Source of the DNA: Certhia americana | Taxonomy: Eukaryota > Chordata > Aves > Passeriformes > Certhiidae | Direction: 5' to 3' | Length of the DNA stretch: 64,000 nucleotides | Assembly (NCBI GenBank): GCA_018697195.1 | Contig: CM031860.1 | Location: 62,450,509-62,514,508 of the forward strand | In this document: positions 62,657 through 64,000 of the stretch, in pieces | Layout: each line of letters begins with the position of its first letter | Numbering within the stretch: the stretch's first letter is position 1 | Notes under the pieces: generated by a model | The model's database searches: none | What the model was told of the DNA's origin: nothing | Seen by the model: the letters and a program-made list of their open reading frames with translations, nothing else | Made by a program: the position numbers and the translations under genes

Positions 62657-64000
62657 CTGTGACACAAGAGAGCACAGCAGTAAATAAAGGGCATTTATCA
62701 GCACACATTCCCTCTGTTCATATTTAAGCACTGATGTGTTGCATCTCACAGCATTATGTGGGAATTTGGACTTTCTGCTTTCTTTTCTCCAATATTTCTG
62801 GCAAGGAAAATTAAAAACTTGAGGGCCTAGGCTCTGCAAACCCCTCCTGGGATTTGTGCTGACATGCACCTAATCCTACTGGCCTGAATGGATCTGTGCA
62901 GAATGATGGTGATAACTCATGTAGGACAATAGCAAATTGATGAGAACTGAAAGCTCCACACTGTTTGAAAAAACAGTTCAGCTCACTAAAAAGCCAAATG
63001 TGGATTAAGGCGCTTAACTCCAACCAAGCAACCATTAAAAATATTAGCCTGAATATTTCTAAGCCTTCTCTAATTCCTCCAGTGAATAGTATTCTGTGCA
63101 ATAATTAATATTTTGTGTAGCAGATGCCTTGTGCTTTGTATTCCCATTTGAATAGCTCCAAGAAGTATAAACAGAAAACCTTTTCAGTATTTTCCAGGCA
63201 GATTAGAAAACATACTACAATTTATTCTAAAGGAAGAAAAAGTCACCTTACAAGTTACTGAAGATTTAACACCTGTTACCCCATATAAACATCTCTCTGA
63301 AACAATATTAATGTAAAAATGATGTCACTAACCTCTTTTTCACCTTGCTAGTGACCACTAATTAATGCCAAACTTCACTGAAATTTGAAAGACAGACAGA
63401 AAGATGACTGAAATCTTAAATAATTTTTCCTGGAAGCTAATTGAGCCATAGGATTGTGGATCAGAATCATCTTGATGATGTTTTTTCCAGCTTTTGGGTT
63501 GTTAAGAATGAAAACCTGTGGGCTCAAACAAAAACTAGGAGCTATTCAGCATGGAGGCTTGGGTAGCCATTAGTCTCCTTAAATCATGCATTTTTAGTTA
63601 GATGAAGCATCCAGAGAGGTAATTTTCTCTATTCTGCAGCCCAGACAGAAAGCTTTAGGTAGACAAGGTGCCATCAAAACACCCAATCACGGTGAAAACT
63701 GGCCTATTGTCAGACATTCCAAATACACAATCCAAGAGGCATTTGCAGTTTGATGACAGCAATTCTCAGCTCTGTTTGAATAAGGGAAAAGCTAACTTTG
63801 AATATTTTCCTTCATTCCCTGAGTGGTGCAGTAAAAACAAGCAAAGCAGTACTAGCATATACGTGCTTGCAGGAGGCATTTCTTTTATTTCCATCACAAC
63901 TGAAGCAGTCAAAGTATTAAGCAGTTCTCAATTCTCCTTCAAAATTATTTCTACTCAGATTCAACCTGGAAAGTTGTTTTCCCACTTTCAGAATGATTAA
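62657..64000 (-). other. CTNNA2: CTNNA2 intron, acceptor-proximal part
   Basis: This is the downstream end of the intron that precedes the M1/M2 exon; it leaves the window at the right edge. I looked for the next upstream alpha-catenin exon (the KTRDL-type helix before LRKAV) on the minus strand and do not see it. No repeat is recognised. Confidence 0.85.

Noticed and set aside
62378..62869. 163-codon minus-strand open frame taken as a single coding unit
   Set aside because: Only 62504-62656 is coding; both sides read through clear splice sites into intron.
1..64000. CRISPR arrays, tRNA, rRNA, bacterial or phage genes
   Set aside because: No regularly spaced repeats, cloverleaf-like genes or compact prokaryotic coding were seen; the window is vertebrate intronic DNA.

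Overview
The window is vertebrate, almost certainly bird, nuclear DNA. It has short exons set in long AT-rich introns with consensus GT/AG splice sites, and repeats dominated by CR1 LINE 3' fragments (the typical avian interspersed repeat) plus endogenous-retrovirus-type LTRs. One assembly gap of 304 N lies at 26767-27070. There is no bacterial-type gene organisation, CRISPR array, tRNA or rRNA that I can see.

The only gene I can support is CTNNA2 (alpha-N-catenin, neural alpha-catenin), transcribed from the minus strand, so its 5' side is at the right of the window. Six consecutive internal coding exons are present. In transcription order they are 62504-62656, 24059-24151, 23621-23777, 20505-20705, 8579-8730 and 336-449. 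They join in frame with no stop or frameshift and encode about 257 residues, roughly residues 382-671 in alpha-E-catenin numbering: the end of the M1/M2 region, the M2 and M3 helical bundles of the mechanosensitive M domain, and the acidic phospho-linker before the actin-binding domain. Paralogue-specific residues (for example the LEDDSDFEQEDYD linker and MAATQIDSLCPQ) point to CTNNA2 rather than CTNNA1 or CTNNA3. The N-terminal beta-catenin-binding part lies beyond the right edge and the actin-binding domain beyond the left edge.

Layout: 1-335 intron; 336-449 linker exon; 450-8578 intron holding a CR1 fragment split by a probable LTR insertion (4505-5660) and a second CR1 (7270-7460); 8579-8730 exon; 8731-20504 intron with two CR1 fragments and an (AT)n tract; three exons clustered in 20505-24151, two of them separated by only 281 bp; then a 38.4 kb intron (24152-62503). 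That large intron carries a GC-rich LTR-like element with a 23-bp minisatellite, the assembly gap and a reverse-oriented solo LTR (26267-27933), a decayed CR1 reverse-transcriptase fragment (35130-35835), three CR1 3' ends, a MIR-like SINE relic and several perfect hairpins. The last coding exon is at 62504-62656, followed by the start of the next intron.

I found no convincing new biological system. The points most worth a second look are the nested retroelements with the minisatellite and gap near 26.3-27.9 kb, the LTR-in-CR1 insertion near 4.6-5.5 kb, and a 13-bp perfect hairpin at 46201-46230.
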